The notes under the pieces were generated by a model. It made no database searches, was not told the DNA's origin, and was given only the letters and a program-made list of their open reading frames with translations. Shown here piece after piece: positions 1 to 13,263 of a stretch of 64,000 bases of DNA (position 1 is its first letter; each line of letters begins with the position of its first letter). Origin of the DNA: Kosakonia oryzendophytica (lineage in GTDB: Bacteria; Pseudomonadota; Gammaproteobacteria; Enterobacterales; Enterobacteriaceae). The translations under genes were made by a program, and so were the position numbers. Where the stretch lies: positions 62,001-126,000 of the forward strand of contig NZ_FMAY01000011.1 of the NCBI RefSeq assembly GCF_900094925.1, given 5' to 3'.

Positions 1-51
1 AGGCAGTAATAAAAGCTCGGAGCGATATGTGTCATCCAGCGATACAATCAT
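1..51 (-). CDS. ydiV: YdiV-like EAL-family anti-FlhDC protein, 5' end only
   Basis: Only the first 17 codons lie in the window, starting from the ATG at 49-51 on the minus strand; the gene runs off the left edge. The visible peptide MIVSLDDTYRSELLLLP matches the start of E. coli YdiV at the spacing-defining residues (Leu5, Tyr9, Ser11, Leu16, Pro17). The position beside nlpC is also where ydiV lies in E. coli. YdiV is a degenerate EAL-domain protein that binds FlhD and blocks flagellar gene activation under poor nutrition. The ribosome site is weak (GGGAC). The identification rests on a short peptide plus synteny. Confidence 0.6.
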   Translation of the reverse strand, partial: MIVSLDDTYRSELLLLP

Positions 52-244
52 TGTGCCAGTCCCGCATTAAGGGTGAAGTCCGGCATTCTTAAACCCAGGT
101 AAACATAATTCAAATTTGTTGATTTTAATGAGATTAACTTCATTTTTTTCCATTTAATATTCAGATTCTCCTTAATCCTTATTAAGTTTTAGCAGCTTAG
201 AAAACTAATAAGCCACGATTCCAGAGCCCAGTGTACGATAAAAT

Positions 245-269
245 TAATTAATATTATAAATATTAATTA
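245..269. repeat. AT-only perfect inverted repeat upstream of ydiV
   Basis: Two 11-base arms (TAATTAATATT and its complement) are separated by ATA. It lies in the 325-base gap between the ydiV start and the nlpC 3' end, about 200 bases upstream of ydiV. It could be a regulator or H-NS-type site, or a cruciform-prone AT tract; no regulator can be named from sequence. The rest of the gap is AT-rich and shows no gene. Confidence 0.5.
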
Positions 270-376
270 GCAGAAACATCCTGGTTTAATAAACGTGAAT
301 GCTCAAAAACAAAAGAGAAGCGACTACTCTCGCTCCTCCTCTCGCTTTCCCCGACGCACGACGAGCACGATATGAC

Positions 377-841
377 TCAAATCCGCCGTGCCTGCCAGAA
401 ATTCTTACGCCAGTAAACGTTATCAAGAGAGGAACGCATCACCCCACGACTGGTCGATGCATGAATAAACGCGTGGTCAGTATCATAAATGCCAACATGC
501 AGCCCATTTTCGCCAGAGCCAGTTTTAAAGAACACCAGATCACCGGGCAGCAAATCGTCTTTATCGATCCTTGTGCCAATTTCCGCCTGCTGACGCGTTT
601 CCCGCGGGAGTTGGAGGGCAAACTTATCACGGAATGTCATCATCACGAAGCCAGAGCAATCAATGCCCGAACGACTGGTTCCCCCGTAGCGATACGGCGT
701 ACCGTTCCATTCACTAAGCTGATCATTCAGATTAGCAATAACGGTAATCGAGTCGGACAATCTCGGGTTAGGTGGCGGTGCGCGATGCGAACTACATCCT
801 GCAAGGAATAGCGCTGCGGCCACAAGAAACCAGATACGCAT
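377..841 (-). CDS. nlpC: NlpC/P60 family outer-membrane lipoprotein
   Basis: A 154-residue lipoprotein of the NlpC/P60 cysteine-peptidase family, whose members cut peptide bonds in peptidoglycan stem peptides; the exact bond cut by NlpC is not settled. A signal peptide ends in the lipobox LAGC, with lipidated Cys16 followed by SS, which suggests outer-membrane sorting. The catalytic cysteine is in the DCSGF motif at about residue 62, and the histidine is in GLHVGIY. Length equals the E. coli protein. It follows btuD on the same strand with a 77-base gap, the same neighbourhood as in E. coli. Confidence 0.95.
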   Translation of the reverse strand: MRIWFLVAAALFLAGCSSHRAPPPNPRLSDSITVIANLNDQLSEWNGTPYRYGGTSRSGIDCSGFVMMTFRDKFALQLPRETRQQAEIGTRIDKDDLLPGDLVFFKTGSGENGLHVGIYDTDHAFIHASTSRGVMRSSLDNVYWRKNFWQARRI

Positions 842-918
842 TCTGGACCAAGCCTCGTTCTTTCTTTTCTCGGAATAATCTACCGTGGGAGTACGATATG
901 TGGCAAGTCACGTTTTTG

Positions 919-1662
919 TCACGTCACGGGGATCAGCATCGAATGGCCTTCGATTTCCAGCCGCCGGAAGGGTACGCCGTAAGCCACCTCAAGCATTGAT
1001 GGCACCAATACGTCCTGCCCTGCACCGTTGGCAATCAGCTTGCCACCATTCAATAACCATGCCTGATGGGTATGCCGTAACGTGTGGTTCAGGTCATGGC
1101 TACTCATCACCAGCGTAATGCCTGACGCCACCAGTTCGCAGAGCAGCTTATCCAACGCGGCTTGCTGTGCAATGTCGAGACCATTCATTGGCTCATCCAG
1201 CAACAGAAGCTGCCCGGACGGATTACCGCGCGGGTGGATCTGTAATATCACCGCGGCAAGACGCACGCGCTGCCATTCCCCGCCGGAAAGCTGGTTCACT
1301 GCCCGATCCAGTTTATCGTTCAGCCCCAGTTTCCCGGCGATCTCCAGCAATAAGGCGCTTTGCGCGCCATCGGGCTGATGCAACGACAGGTAATGCCAGA
1401 CTGGCATGGCGAAAGGCGGCGTTTGTTGCTGGGCAAGGTAAGCACGATGGCGCGCCAGTTGCGTCGCAGGCCAGCGCTCCAGAGGCTGTCCATCGAATAG
1501 CACACATCCCTGCCCGCCAGACAATCCTGCAAGGCGGGTCAATAAGGTGCTTTTCCCCGCACCGTTAGGCCCCACCAGGTGCAGGATCTCTCCACGACCA
1601 ATGGTTGATGTTATCGGACCCAGTCGACCCGCAGCCCCCACATCCAGCAATTGCAACAGCAT
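919..1662 (-). CDS. btuD: Vitamin B12 ABC importer ATPase BtuD
   Basis: A 247-residue ATPase subunit of the BtuC2D2-F cobalamin importer. It hydrolyses ATP at the cytoplasmic face of the inner membrane. Visible motifs are Walker [10 protein letters not shown] at 31-39, the ABC signature LSGGEWQ, Walker B LLLLDEP, and a switch histidine in MSSHDL. The ATG is 5 bases after the btuE stop codon, so btuE and btuD are almost certainly translated from one message. Length matches the E. coli protein (249 residues) closely. Confidence 0.96.
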   Translation of the reverse strand: MLLQLLDVGAAGRLGPITSTIGRGEILHLVGPNGAGKSTLLTRLAGLSGGQGCVLFDGQPLERWPATQLARHRAYLAQQQTPPFAMPVWHYLSLHQPDGAQSALLLEIAGKLGLNDKLDRAVNQLSGGEWQRVRLAAVILQIHPRGNPSGQLLLLDEPMNGLDIAQQAALDKLLCELVASGITLVMSSHDLNHTLRHTHQAWLLNGGKLIANGAGQDVLVPSMLEVAYGVPFRRLEIEGHSMLIPVT

Positions 1663-1667
1663 CGGTA

Positions 1668-2219
1668 TTATTTCGCCAGTGCGTCTTTAATGGCTGCCAG
1701 CAAGAGCGGATCTTCCGGTGTCATATCCGGCGAGAAGCGTTGGATCAGATGACCATCGCGACCAATAAGGAATTTTTCGAAGTTCCACAAAATGTCACCC
1801 GGCTCCTTCGGCGCACGCCCTTTACTCTCCATACGCTCATAGAACCCACTGCCTTCAGGCGCAACAGCCACGGGCGCTGCAGCAATCAATTTTTTATAGA
1901 GCGGATGACGAGATTCTCCGTTGACCTCTATTTTGCTGAACATCGGAAAGGTCACGCCATACGTGGTGCTGCAAAACGTTTTGATCTCTTCTTCGGAGCC
2001 AGGCTCCTGGCCGAGGAACTGGTTACAAGGGAAGCCGAGCACGCTGAACCCTTCGTCGCCTAACGTCTTCTGGAGGTTTTCCAGTTGCTCATACTGCGGC
2101 GTCAGCCCACATTTCGAGGCAACGTTAACCACCAGCAGCACATTACCGCGGTAGTTTTCGAGCGTGGTGTTTTCACCCTCAATGGTCGTGACGTCAGTTT
2201 TCAGAATATCCTGTTGCAT
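1668..2219 (-). CDS. btuE: Thioredoxin/glutathione peroxidase BtuE
   Basis: A 183-residue glutathione-peroxidase-family enzyme that reduces hydroperoxides, in enterobacteria mainly with thioredoxin as donor. The peroxidatic residue is a cysteine (not selenocysteine) in NVASKCGLT, and the family Trp/Asn are in LWNFEKF. The frame is open further upstream to 2264, but the start at 2219 is chosen because it follows an AAGGGGA ribosome site and gives the family length. It sits between btuC and btuD but is not needed for B12 import. Its place in the operon is conserved in E. coli. Confidence 0.94.
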   Translation of the reverse strand: MQQDILKTDVTTIEGENTTLENYRGNVLLVVNVASKCGLTPQYEQLENLQKTLGDEGFSVLGFPCNQFLGQEPGSEEEIKTFCSTTYGVTFPMFSKIEVNGESRHPLYKKLIAAAPVAVAPEGSGFYERMESKGRAPKEPGDILWNFEKFLIGRDGHLIQRFSPDMTPEDPLLLAAIKDALAK

Positions 2220-2253
2220 AGCATCCCCTTTGTTGATGTTGTGGTTGTCAGAC

Positions 2254-3234
2254 TTAGCGCCCAACTTTTAATAATAGCCAGATAAACACCGGTGCGCCCA
2301 GCGTGGCAGTTACGACACCTATTGGTAACTCAGCGGCGCTTAATGCAAGACGGGCGACAACATCGGCAAAGAGCAACGCCGATGCGCCAGTTAACGCACA
2401 GGCGGGCAACAGCACCCGGTGATCGGTCAGACCGCATAATCGTAGGATATGCGGGATCACCAGACCGATAAAACCTATTGCCCCGGCAAGCGCGACGCTG
2501 ACACCCACCATCCAGCCCGTGGCGACCACCAATACGTTACGCCATAACCATAATGGCAATCCCAGCTGTCGCGCTGACACGTCCCCCAGCGCCAGCACAT
2601 TAAGTGGTGCCGACTGCAAACAGATCCACCCCATAACGGGCAGCAGCGCAAGCATCAACCAGCTCTGTTGCCAGTCAACACCACCAAAACCGCCCATCAT
2701 CCAGTACATCAATTGGCGTAAATCGAACGAGGTTGAAAAATAGACCGCCCAGGTGGTTAATGCTGTGCAAATAATACCGAGCGCAACACCGGCCAGTAAC
2801 AGCCGACTGGTAGAAAGATGTCTGCGAGCAAAACGCAGCAGAATCAGCGTCACGATAAGCGCACCGGCGATAGCACAGACACCTAGCGCCCAAGTGGGTA
2901 GCATGCCGCCACCGAGCAGAACAGCGGCAATCAGGCCAACACCGGCGCCACTGGAGACGCCCAGCAGACTCGGTTCAGCCAGCGGGTTTTCAAATAAAGC
3001 CTGCATAACGGCACCGGAGAGCGCCAGCGCTGCGCCGACCAACAGTACCGCCAATGTGCGCGGCAGACGAATTTGCCAGACGAAGAGTTGCCCGCCGGGG
3101 GTAAACCAGGCATTGGGAGCAATCCATTGTTCACCCGCGCACAGGCTGAAAACGAGCGCGAACAGTAAAAGCAGCGATAAACCGCATAGCCAGCGGCGAT
3201 TGCGTTGCTGTTGGAGATGAGCGTATGCCAGCAT
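2254..3234 (-). CDS. btuC: Vitamin B12 ABC importer permease BtuC
   Basis: A 326-residue inner-membrane permease of the FecCD/BtuC family, forming the translocation channel of the B12 importer as a dimer. The sequence is strongly hydrophobic with about ten membrane helices. The coupling loop near the C-terminal third contains the family signature [13 protein letters not shown]. It is the first gene of btuC-btuE-btuD, with 34 bases before the btuE start. Length is identical to E. coli BtuC. Confidence 0.96.
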   Translation of the reverse strand: MLAYAHLQQQRNRRWLCGLSLLLLFALVFSLCAGEQWIAPNAWFTPGGQLFVWQIRLPRTLAVLLVGAALALSGAVMQALFENPLAEPSLLGVSSGAGVGLIAAVLLGGGMLPTWALGVCAIAGALIVTLILLRFARRHLSTSRLLLAGVALGIICTALTTWAVYFSTSFDLRQLMYWMMGGFGGVDWQQSWLMLALLPVMGWICLQSAPLNVLALGDVSARQLGLPLWLWRNVLVVATGWMVGVSVALAGAIGFIGLVIPHILRLCGLTDHRVLLPACALTGASALLFADVVARLALSAAELPIGVVTATLGAPVFIWLLLKVGR

Positions 3235-3302
3235 GTTTTCCGTGATGCCCGTCAGTCAGGTGACTGATTCTAAGGTTGATGCGGCGCGCTGAAAAGAAAA
3301 AA

Positions 3303-3322
3303 GGCCGCATGGCGGCCTTTTT
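3303..3322 (-). terminator. Terminator after ihfA
   Basis: A GGCCGC/GCGGCC stem with a 3-base loop, extended by flanking A/T pairs. On the minus strand it is followed by a run of T. It lies 13 bases beyond the ihfA stop and separates the pheST-ihfA message from btuC. Confidence 0.8.
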
Positions 3323-3334
3323 AGTTAGTTCATA

Positions 3335-3634
3335 TCACTCAGCTTTGGGCGAAGCGTTTTCGACACGGCTTTTTAACTTCTGACCGGGTCTGAAGGTCAC
3401 CACGCGCCGGGCTGTAATGGGAATATCTTCGCCCGTTTTCGGGTTACGTCCCGGACGTTGATTTTTGTCGCGCAAATCGAAGTTGCCAAAGCCGGAGAGT
3501 TTTACCTGCTCACCGTTTTCCAGAGCACGACGGATCTCTTCGAAAAACAGCTCTACCAGCTCTTTTGCGTCCCGCTTGCTAAGCCCTAGCTTATCAAACA
3601 GATATTCTGACATTTCAGCTTTTGTAAGCGCCAT
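3335..3634 (-). CDS. ihfA: Integration host factor alpha subunit
   Basis: A 99-residue nucleoid protein of the HU/IHF family. With IhfB it forms a heterodimer that bends DNA sharply at specific sites, acting in recombination, replication and sigma-54 transcription. The DNA-binding arm carries the conserved [12 protein letters not shown] segment with the intercalating proline. Length equals the E. coli protein. The start lies 4 bases after the pheT stop, so it is cotranscribed with pheST as in E. coli. IHF would be expected to assist the two sigma-54 promoters elsewhere in this window. Confidence 0.98.
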   Translation of the reverse strand: MALTKAEMSEYLFDKLGLSKRDAKELVELFFEEIRRALENGEQVKLSGFGNFDLRDKNQRPGRNPKTGEDIPITARRVVTFRPGQKLKSRVENASPKAE

Positions 3635-3638
3635 AGGT

Positions 3639-7184
<3,546 letters not shown>

Positions 7185-7277
7185 GCTTGCGTTACCTTAA
7201 CCGGGTAAGTGAGCTGTGATGACTTATTGAAAGCGTATCACGGCGAAATGTCAATGCATTGATAATGTTAAAGCAAA

Positions 7278-7298
7278 AGAGGGAGCCAGGCTCCCTCT
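7278..7298 (-). terminator. Hairpin after rplT
   Basis: AGAGGGAG pairs with CTCCCTCT around a CCAGG loop, with TTTTGC following on the minus strand, 12 bases beyond the rplT stop. It probably reduces read-through from the ribosomal protein genes into pheM-pheST, which have their own regulated promoter in E. coli. Confidence 0.65.
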
Positions 7299-7309
7299 CT
7301 TAAACTGGC

Positions 7310-7681
<372 letters not shown>

Positions 7682-7715
7682 CTATATTCTAATTAAAAAG
7701 TTAAAGGTTAACGAC

Positions 7716-7916
<201 letters not shown>

Positions 7917-8005
7917 TTAACTTCCACTTCGCATTGTTAATAAACGAAACATAGGCGAACTAAACCCGCAGGCTTGTGGCCCACAGGTTTAATTACTTGA
8001 TGGCC

Positions 8006-8551
<546 letters not shown>

Positions 8552-10480
8552 TTATTCCTCCAGTTGTTGAAGACTGCGGCTGCGAATCTCTTGTTGCAGC
8601 TTCTCGATAACTTCATTTACGTCAAGGCTACCCAGGTCTTTACCACGACGGGTACGCACGGCAACTTTACCGGCTTCAACCTCTTTATCCCCACAAACCA
8701 GCATATAAGGGACGCGACGTAAAGTGTGCTCGCGGATTTTAAAGCCAATCTTCTCGTTTCTCAAGTCTGCTTTTACACGAATGCCCGCATTTTGCAGTTT
8801 ACGCGTCAGTTCGTTAACGTACTCAGCCTGAGAATCGGTGATGTTCATCACGACGACTTGCACTGGAGCAAGCCATGTCGGGAAGAAACCGGCAAACTCC
8901 TCAGTCAGGATGCCAATAAAGCGCTCCAGTGAACCAAGAATTGCACGGTGAATCATAACCGGCACCTGACGTTCGTTGTTTTCGCCAACATAGGAGGCGC
9001 TCAGACGAGACGGCAGAGAGAAGTCGAGCTGTACTGTTCCGCACTGCCATGCACGATCGAGGCAGTCATACAGTGTAAATTCAATTTTCGGGCCGTAGAA
9101 AGCGCCTTCACCCAGTTGGAATTCAAACGGGATGTTGTTTTCTTCCAGCGCAACCGCCAGATCCGCTTCCGCACGATCCCACATTTCGTCGCTACCAATA
9201 CGTTTGTCAGGACGCGTTGACAGTTTGACGACGATTTTCTCGAAACCAAAAGTGCTGTACATATCATAGACTAAACGGATGCACGCGTTCACTTCATCGC
9301 GAACCTGCTCTTCCGTACAGAAGATATGCGCATCATCCTGCGTAAAGCCGCGAACACGCATCAGCCCATGCAGCGCACCTGATGGCTCGTTACGATGACA
9401 GCTACCGAACTCCGCCATACGCAGCGGCAGATCGCGGTAGGATTTCAGACCCTGATTAAAGATCTGCACGTGTCCCGGGCAGTTCATCGGCTTAATGCAG
9501 TACTCACGGTTCTCGGAAGAGGTCGTAAACATTGCATCTTTATAGTTGTCCCAGTGCCCGGTTTTTTCCCACAGCACGCGGTCCATCATGAATGGGCCTT
9601 TCACTTCCTGATACTGGTACTCTTTCAGCTTGGAGCGTACAAACGTTTCCAGCTCACGGAAGATAGTCCAGCCATCGTTATGCCAGAAGACCATACCCGG
9701 CGCTTCTTCCTGCATATGATACAGGTCGAGCTGTTTACCGATTTTACGGTGGTCGCGTTTGGCGGCCTCTTCCAGACGTTGCAGATAAGCATTCAGTGCT
9801 TTTTTATCTGCCCACGCGGTACCGTAAATACGCTGCAGCATTTTGTTGTTGCTGTCACCGCGCCAGTAAGCGCCCGCAATTTTCATCAGTTTAAAGTGAT
9901 GGCAAAAACGCATATTCGGCACATGCGGACCGCGACACATGTCGATGTATTCCTGATGATGATACAAGCCCGGCTTGTCATCATGCGCGATATTCTCATC
10001 AAGGATGGAGACTTTGTAGCTTTCGCCGCGTTTAACAAACGTCTCGCGGGCTTCATGCCAGCTTACTTTTTTCTTGATGACATCGTAGTTGCTCTCGGCG
10101 AGCTCGTGCATACGTTTTTCGAGCGCGTCGATATCTTCCTGGGTCAACGTATGGTCAAGGTCAATGTCATAGTAAAAACCATTGTCGATAACCGGACCAA
10201 TAGCCATTTTGGTGGTTGGCCAGAGCTGTTTAATAGCATGACCTAACAGGTGCGCGCAGGAGTGACGGATAATTTCCAGACCTTCTTCATCTTTCGCGGT
10301 GATGATGGCAAGGTTTGCGTCACTCTCGATCACATCAGAAGCATCGACCAGTTCGCCGTTTACACGGCCAGCAATACAGGCTTTCGCCAGTCCCGGACCG
10401 ATATCCAGCGCGACATCCATTGGGCTTACAGCATGGTCATAATGGCGTTGGCTGCCATCAGGAAGCGTAATTACAGGCAT
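8552..10480 (-). CDS. thrS: Threonyl-tRNA synthetase
   Basis: A 642-residue class II synthetase. Domains: TGS (about 1-60), editing domain for Ser-tRNA-Thr (about 65-240, with the [10 protein letters not shown] motif), catalytic core (about 243-530, including the zinc-ligand cysteine in KPMNCPGH), and an anticodon-binding domain (about 535-642). Length equals E. coli ThrS. The enzyme represses its own translation by binding a tRNA-like operator in its leader, which is present here. It heads the thrS-infC-rpmI-rplT group. Confidence 0.98.
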   Translation of the reverse strand: MPVITLPDGSQRHYDHAVSPMDVALDIGPGLAKACIAGRVNGELVDASDVIESDANLAIITAKDEEGLEIIRHSCAHLLGHAIKQLWPTTKMAIGPVIDNGFYYDIDLDHTLTQEDIDALEKRMHELAESNYDVIKKKVSWHEARETFVKRGESYKVSILDENIAHDDKPGLYHHQEYIDMCRGPHVPNMRFCHHFKLMKIAGAYWRGDSNNKMLQRIYGTAWADKKALNAYLQRLEEAAKRDHRKIGKQLDLYHMQEEAPGMVFWHNDGWTIFRELETFVRSKLKEYQYQEVKGPFMMDRVLWEKTGHWDNYKDAMFTTSSENREYCIKPMNCPGHVQIFNQGLKSYRDLPLRMAEFGSCHRNEPSGALHGLMRVRGFTQDDAHIFCTEEQVRDEVNACIRLVYDMYSTFGFEKIVVKLSTRPDKRIGSDEMWDRAEADLAVALEENNIPFEFQLGEGAFYGPKIEFTLYDCLDRAWQCGTVQLDFSLPSRLSASYVGENNERQVPVMIHRAILGSLERFIGILTEEFAGFFPTWLAPVQVVVMNITDSQAEYVNELTRKLQNAGIRVKADLRNEKIGFKIREHTLRRVPYMLVCGDKEVEAGKVAVRTRRGKDLGSLDVNEVIEKLQQEIRSRSLQQLEE

Positions 10481-10486
10481 TTCATT

Positions 10487-10522
10487 TCCTTATTTGCAGT
10501 GGTGCCCCACACGAAAGAGCAC
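10487..10522 (-). promoter_or_regulatory. thrS translational operator and ribosome site
   Basis: The minus strand has a GTGC/GCAC-closed hairpin (10502-10522) whose loop contains TTCGTGTG. The CGU in it mimics the anticodon of tRNA-Thr(CGU). The ribosome site AAGGA (10487-10491) follows, and an A/T-rich single-stranded stretch precedes it. This layout matches domain 2 of the E. coli thrS operator, where the synthetase competes with the ribosome. Confidence 0.8.
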
Positions 10523-10981
10523 ATACAAAATTAAATAATATATTTATATCAGCACGTTAAATGTGGTTCTTTGCTTCACTCTGCAAATTGTGCACCTCTG
10601 GATGTACAAAAATCCGACAGGCGCCCGCATTCACGGGTTGATAACGCCACCCAATAGTACACGGCATCGGCGTGACATAAAAGCGTGAACAGAATCATAA
10701 TCCTGGTCTTCGGGACATTGTTTAGCGCAGTGTTACCCGACGTTTTCGACGGGCTTTATTTGTAAGTTATCCGCGACAGAGAAGATTACATATTTACAAC
10801 AATGACAATTCCAGGTGAAATTGCAGTGTGTTGCTGTGAATTCTGGCAATCAGAATGAAAAGGAATTTTAAAAATCGTTTATGTAATCTGAGGTTTATCT
10901 GATTTTAAGGCGCTATCCCAACTGGCTGCTAAAGCGTCAGCTATGGGTGGCTATCATCAACGCCTAACTAACTGATAAAGA
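10523..10981. other. 459-base gap upstream of thrS
   Basis: This holds the thrS leader and promoter region (minus strand) and, on the plus strand, an imperfect hairpin at 10736-10753 (CCCG and CG pairs around TTTT) followed by CTTTATTTG, which resembles a weak terminator. The gene arpB, found here in E. coli, is absent. No open frame with a convincing ribosome site was seen apart from the microprotein that begins at 10982. Confidence 0.5.
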
Positions 10982-11104
10982 ATGGAAATAATATATCCGG
11001 TTATTGTTATCGCGCTGGTCGCGATCATTATATTTTCGTTTTATAAGCACTACAGCATGAAGTCGTCCAGGAACCTTCCCGGCCGGCATAAAAAGCGCCA
11101 TTAA
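10982..11104 (+). CDS. Putative 40-residue single-helix membrane microprotein
   Basis: The open frame encodes a likely membrane helix at residues 3-20 (IIYPVIVIALVAIIIFSF) followed by a basic tail ending GRHKKRH, a positive-inside pattern that would put the C-terminus in the cytoplasm. The ribosome site is weak (GATAAAG, 3 bases before ATG). A strong terminator hairpin begins 13 bases after the stop, which supports a real transcription unit. I do not recognise the family, and a function cannot be inferred. It lies between thrS and fumD, where the gene order departs from E. coli. Confidence 0.5.
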   Translation: MEIIYPVIVIALVAIIIFSFYKHYSMKSSRNLPGRHKKRH

Positions 11105-11117
11105 TCAAAACTCACTC

Positions 11118-11146
11118 AAAAAGGCACGTGTTCAGCGTGCCTTTTT
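11118..11146. terminator. Bidirectional terminator
   Basis: AAAAAGGCACG pairs with CGTGCCTTTTT around a 7-base loop. T runs are present on both strands, so it can end both the microprotein frame (plus) and fumD (minus). Confidence 0.85.
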
Positions 11147-11155
11147 CTGATCAAC

Positions 11156-11368
11156 TCAAGCCTGATAACCTAAGGCGCGGATCACCTCTTCCATCGCTTC
11201 CTGAGTCAGCGCTGAACGTTTAATCTTTTGGTTTGCCAGCATGGTTCTGACAAGGCCCGCAATCACGATATGTTTGGGCTCCTGCCCGAGGTCACGCATT
11301 TCCAGCACCACCTTGCCAACCACCCGGCACATTTCCTCATATAACACGTCGTCTTTTGCCTTCCCCAT
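11156..11368 (-). CDS. fumD: FumD-like fumarase D / DUF2767 family protein
   Basis: A 70-residue protein whose core (YEEMCRVVGKVVLEMRDLGQEPKHIVIAG) is nearly identical to E. coli FumD (YdhZ), described as a small fumarase. The start at 11368 has an AAACGGAGG ribosome site; an earlier in-frame ATG at 11389 lacks one. In E. coli fumD is beside pykF, so this location is different. The fumarase activity of such a small protein rests on limited published work, so the family assignment is firmer than the reaction. Confidence 0.8.
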   Translation of the reverse strand: MGKAKDDVLYEEMCRVVGKVVLEMRDLGQEPKHIVIAGLVRTMLANQKIKRSALTQEAMEEVIRALGYQA

Positions 11369-11512
11369 TACGCCTCCGTTTAGCGTCATTTTTATTAGTC
11401 AATTTACGTTTGCAGGTGTATCTAATAAAGAAACTAATACGTATAGCATTTCTCCGCATTTAGCATAGGGTGTGAGATGTTCTTTGTAACGTATAACGTT
11501 TCACGCTTCTTT

Positions 11513-11557
11513 CCCTTCCGCTGCGTGCGGATTTCACGCCGGAAGGGCATTTTTTTG
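11513..11557 (+). terminator. Strong intrinsic terminator with no annotated gene before it
   Basis: CCCTTCCG pairs with CGGAAGGG, with an inner GCGTG/CACGC stem, followed by CATTTTTTT. It reads on the plus strand, but the only upstream gene (fumD) is on the minus strand. It may end a small RNA made from about 11390-11550, or shield the flagellin gene from read-through. Confidence 0.7.
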
Positions 11558-11589
11558 CTCAGCGTTAACATCCCCCTGAAAATTTGCGT

Positions 11590-11617
11590 TAAAGGTAATC
11601 AGCAAGCCTGCCGATTA
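11590..11617 (+). promoter_or_regulatory. FliA (sigma-28)-type promoter for the flagellin gene
   Basis: TAAA at 11590-11593 is followed after 16 bases by GCCGATTA at 11610-11617. The sigma-28 consensus is TAAA, about 15 bases, GCCGATAA, so the -10 element matches seven of eight positions. It ends 37 bases before the flagellin ATG. Confidence 0.7.
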
Positions 11618-11654
11618 ATGATTCATTAGCGATCTGAATGAATCAACCACGGTA

Positions 11655-13100
11655 ATGCAAGCGATCAACTACAACGAAATGACGGGGCTGAATCTGTCCA
11701 TCAGATCCGCCACAGCATCGACGCTTCAGGAATCGATTGAGCGGTTGTCATCGGGCTCACGGATCAATAGCGCCCGGGATGATGCGGCGGGGCAAGCTAT
11801 TAGCAACCGCATGCGCGCCAGCGTTAACGCCGACCATGTCGTCTCCCGCGGTCTGGATGACGCCATCAGTATGGCGCAAACTGCCGATGGCAGTCTTAGC
11901 ACGGTTAGCGAGTTATTGATCCGTGCCAAAAGTCTGGCCATCCAGGCCGGAAACGGCACCTTATCTGAGGGCGATCGTCAGAGCATTCATAACGAATATC
12001 AAAGTATTCTGGAGAACATCCAGTCAATTTCTGAAGGTACGGAGATCTTCGGTCGCTATCCGCTGGCAACCGATACTCCGGAACTGCCGCCGGAGTTGAT
12101 TGGCAACGTCCCGCCGTTAAGCGTTAAATTCCCTGCTCAGGGCGTCAATTACACTTTCAGTTCCGGCATTGTATCGCTGGCCTATATCCCGGCGGGTTCG
12201 AAAAACATCGCAATTACTATTGATTCATTGGGGCTGGATGATGACATTCAGTTATTCACCCGCGATGGCAAGCATCTGGCAGGAACGCCAATCAACGGCA
12301 CCACTGCGGACTACACCTGGAAAAGTCGTAGCATCACCAGCTCAGCTAAAGCCACCAGCAAGGTACTGACGGAAGCGAATGGTTTTCAGCATGGCGCAAC
12401 CTATGATGACACCATGCTGATCGAAGGCGGCGCGTCATGGGCACTCAACGGCAGCGAAACCCTCGCGTATAACGGCATGACGATCAGCTACAGTGGCGAC
12501 GGTGACCGTTATGAACCGGGTAAAGCTTTCAACGATGGCAGCAACGGTTCGAACAGGCTTGAACGCCTGAAAATCGACAATGTAACGGAAGATCTGGTAG
12601 TGATGGTGGTAGGCAGTGGTTCATTCACAAGTAACCTGACCTGGGGTGATTTGCCAGAGCCCACCCTCACCCCAGCGGAACCACCGAAACAAAGCCGGCC
12701 CTGGGAAGTGGTGACCAGCGCCAGCTATGGCGACGAAGTACAAGCTACGACCATGCCAACCACACCTTCGGACGTGAAATCACTGGGACTCACCAACACC
12801 GAGTTGCGCTCAACGGCAACGGCCAGTATCGCCATGGGGGCGCTCGACAAAGCGCTGGATAAAGTCAGCAGCTACCGCGCGCAATATGGTGCGTTTATTA
12901 ACCGCTTCGAATCCAATAAATCCGTACTCGCGCAGCAACGTATTGCCACACAGGCAGCGAAAAGCCGTATTGAAGATGCCGATTACGCGATGGAAGCCAG
13001 TAAACTGGTGAAAGCGCAAATATTGCAACAAGGACAGGATGCGGTATTAAAAGTGGCTAACCAGTCGATGGAAAATATTCTTTCGCTTCTGCGAAGTTAG
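11655..13100 (+). CDS. Orphan flagellin with an unusual central domain
   Basis: A 481-residue flagellin. The N-terminal D0/D1 helices carry the signatures ERLSSGSRINSARDDAAGQA (about 29-48), followed by LDDAISMAQTADGSL and a second D1 helix to about 130. The C-terminal D1/D0 helices include AKSRIEDADYAMEASKLVKAQILQQ and end ENILSLLRS. The middle (about 135-385) is unlike the usual flagellin D2/D3: it is beta-rich and resembles pre-peptidase C-terminal (PPC-like) folds, for example DSLGLDDDIQLFTRDGKH, ending in a proline-rich linker. No metalloprotease HExxH is present. No other flagellar gene is in the window. A FliA-type promoter precedes it; the ribosome site is poor. It is probably a secondary flagellin. 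Confidence 0.88.
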   Translation: MQAINYNEMTGLNLSIRSATASTLQESIERLSSGSRINSARDDAAGQAISNRMRASVNADHVVSRGLDDAISMAQTADGSLSTVSELLIRAKSLAIQAGNGTLSEGDRQSIHNEYQSILENIQSISEGTEIFGRYPLATDTPELPPELIGNVPPLSVKFPAQGVNYTFSSGIVSLAYIPAGSKNIAITIDSLGLDDDIQLFTRDGKHLAGTPINGTTADYTWKSRSITSSAKATSKVLTEANGFQHGATYDDTMLIEGGASWALNGSETLAYNGMTISYSGDGDRYEPGKAFNDGSNGSNRLERLKIDNVTEDLVVMVVGSGSFTSNLTWGDLPEPTLTPAEPPKQSRPWEVVTSASYGDEVQATTMPTTPSDVKSLGLTNTELRSTATASIAMGALDKALDKVSSYRAQYGAFINRFESNKSVLAQQRIATQAAKSRIEDADYAMEASKLVKAQILQQGQDAVLKVANQSMENILSLLRS

Positions 13101-13206
13101 CTCATAAAAAATGTTAAATAATCAACCATTCATTATTCACATCAGTTTTCGTCAGGAACCTATCAGGTTTATCTAACACGCTTTACAGTTCGATTATTAA
13201 CACAAA

Positions 13207-13233
13207 AAAACCGGTACAGCGTTATCCGGTTTT
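13207..13233. terminator. Terminator between flagellin and the small exported protein
   Basis: AAAACCGG pairs with CCGGTTTT around an 11-base loop, with T runs on both strands. It can serve the flagellin gene (plus) and the convergent small gene (minus). Confidence 0.75.
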
Positions 13234-13263
13234 TCAAAGCTAATGAATTAACTCAGAATGTAA

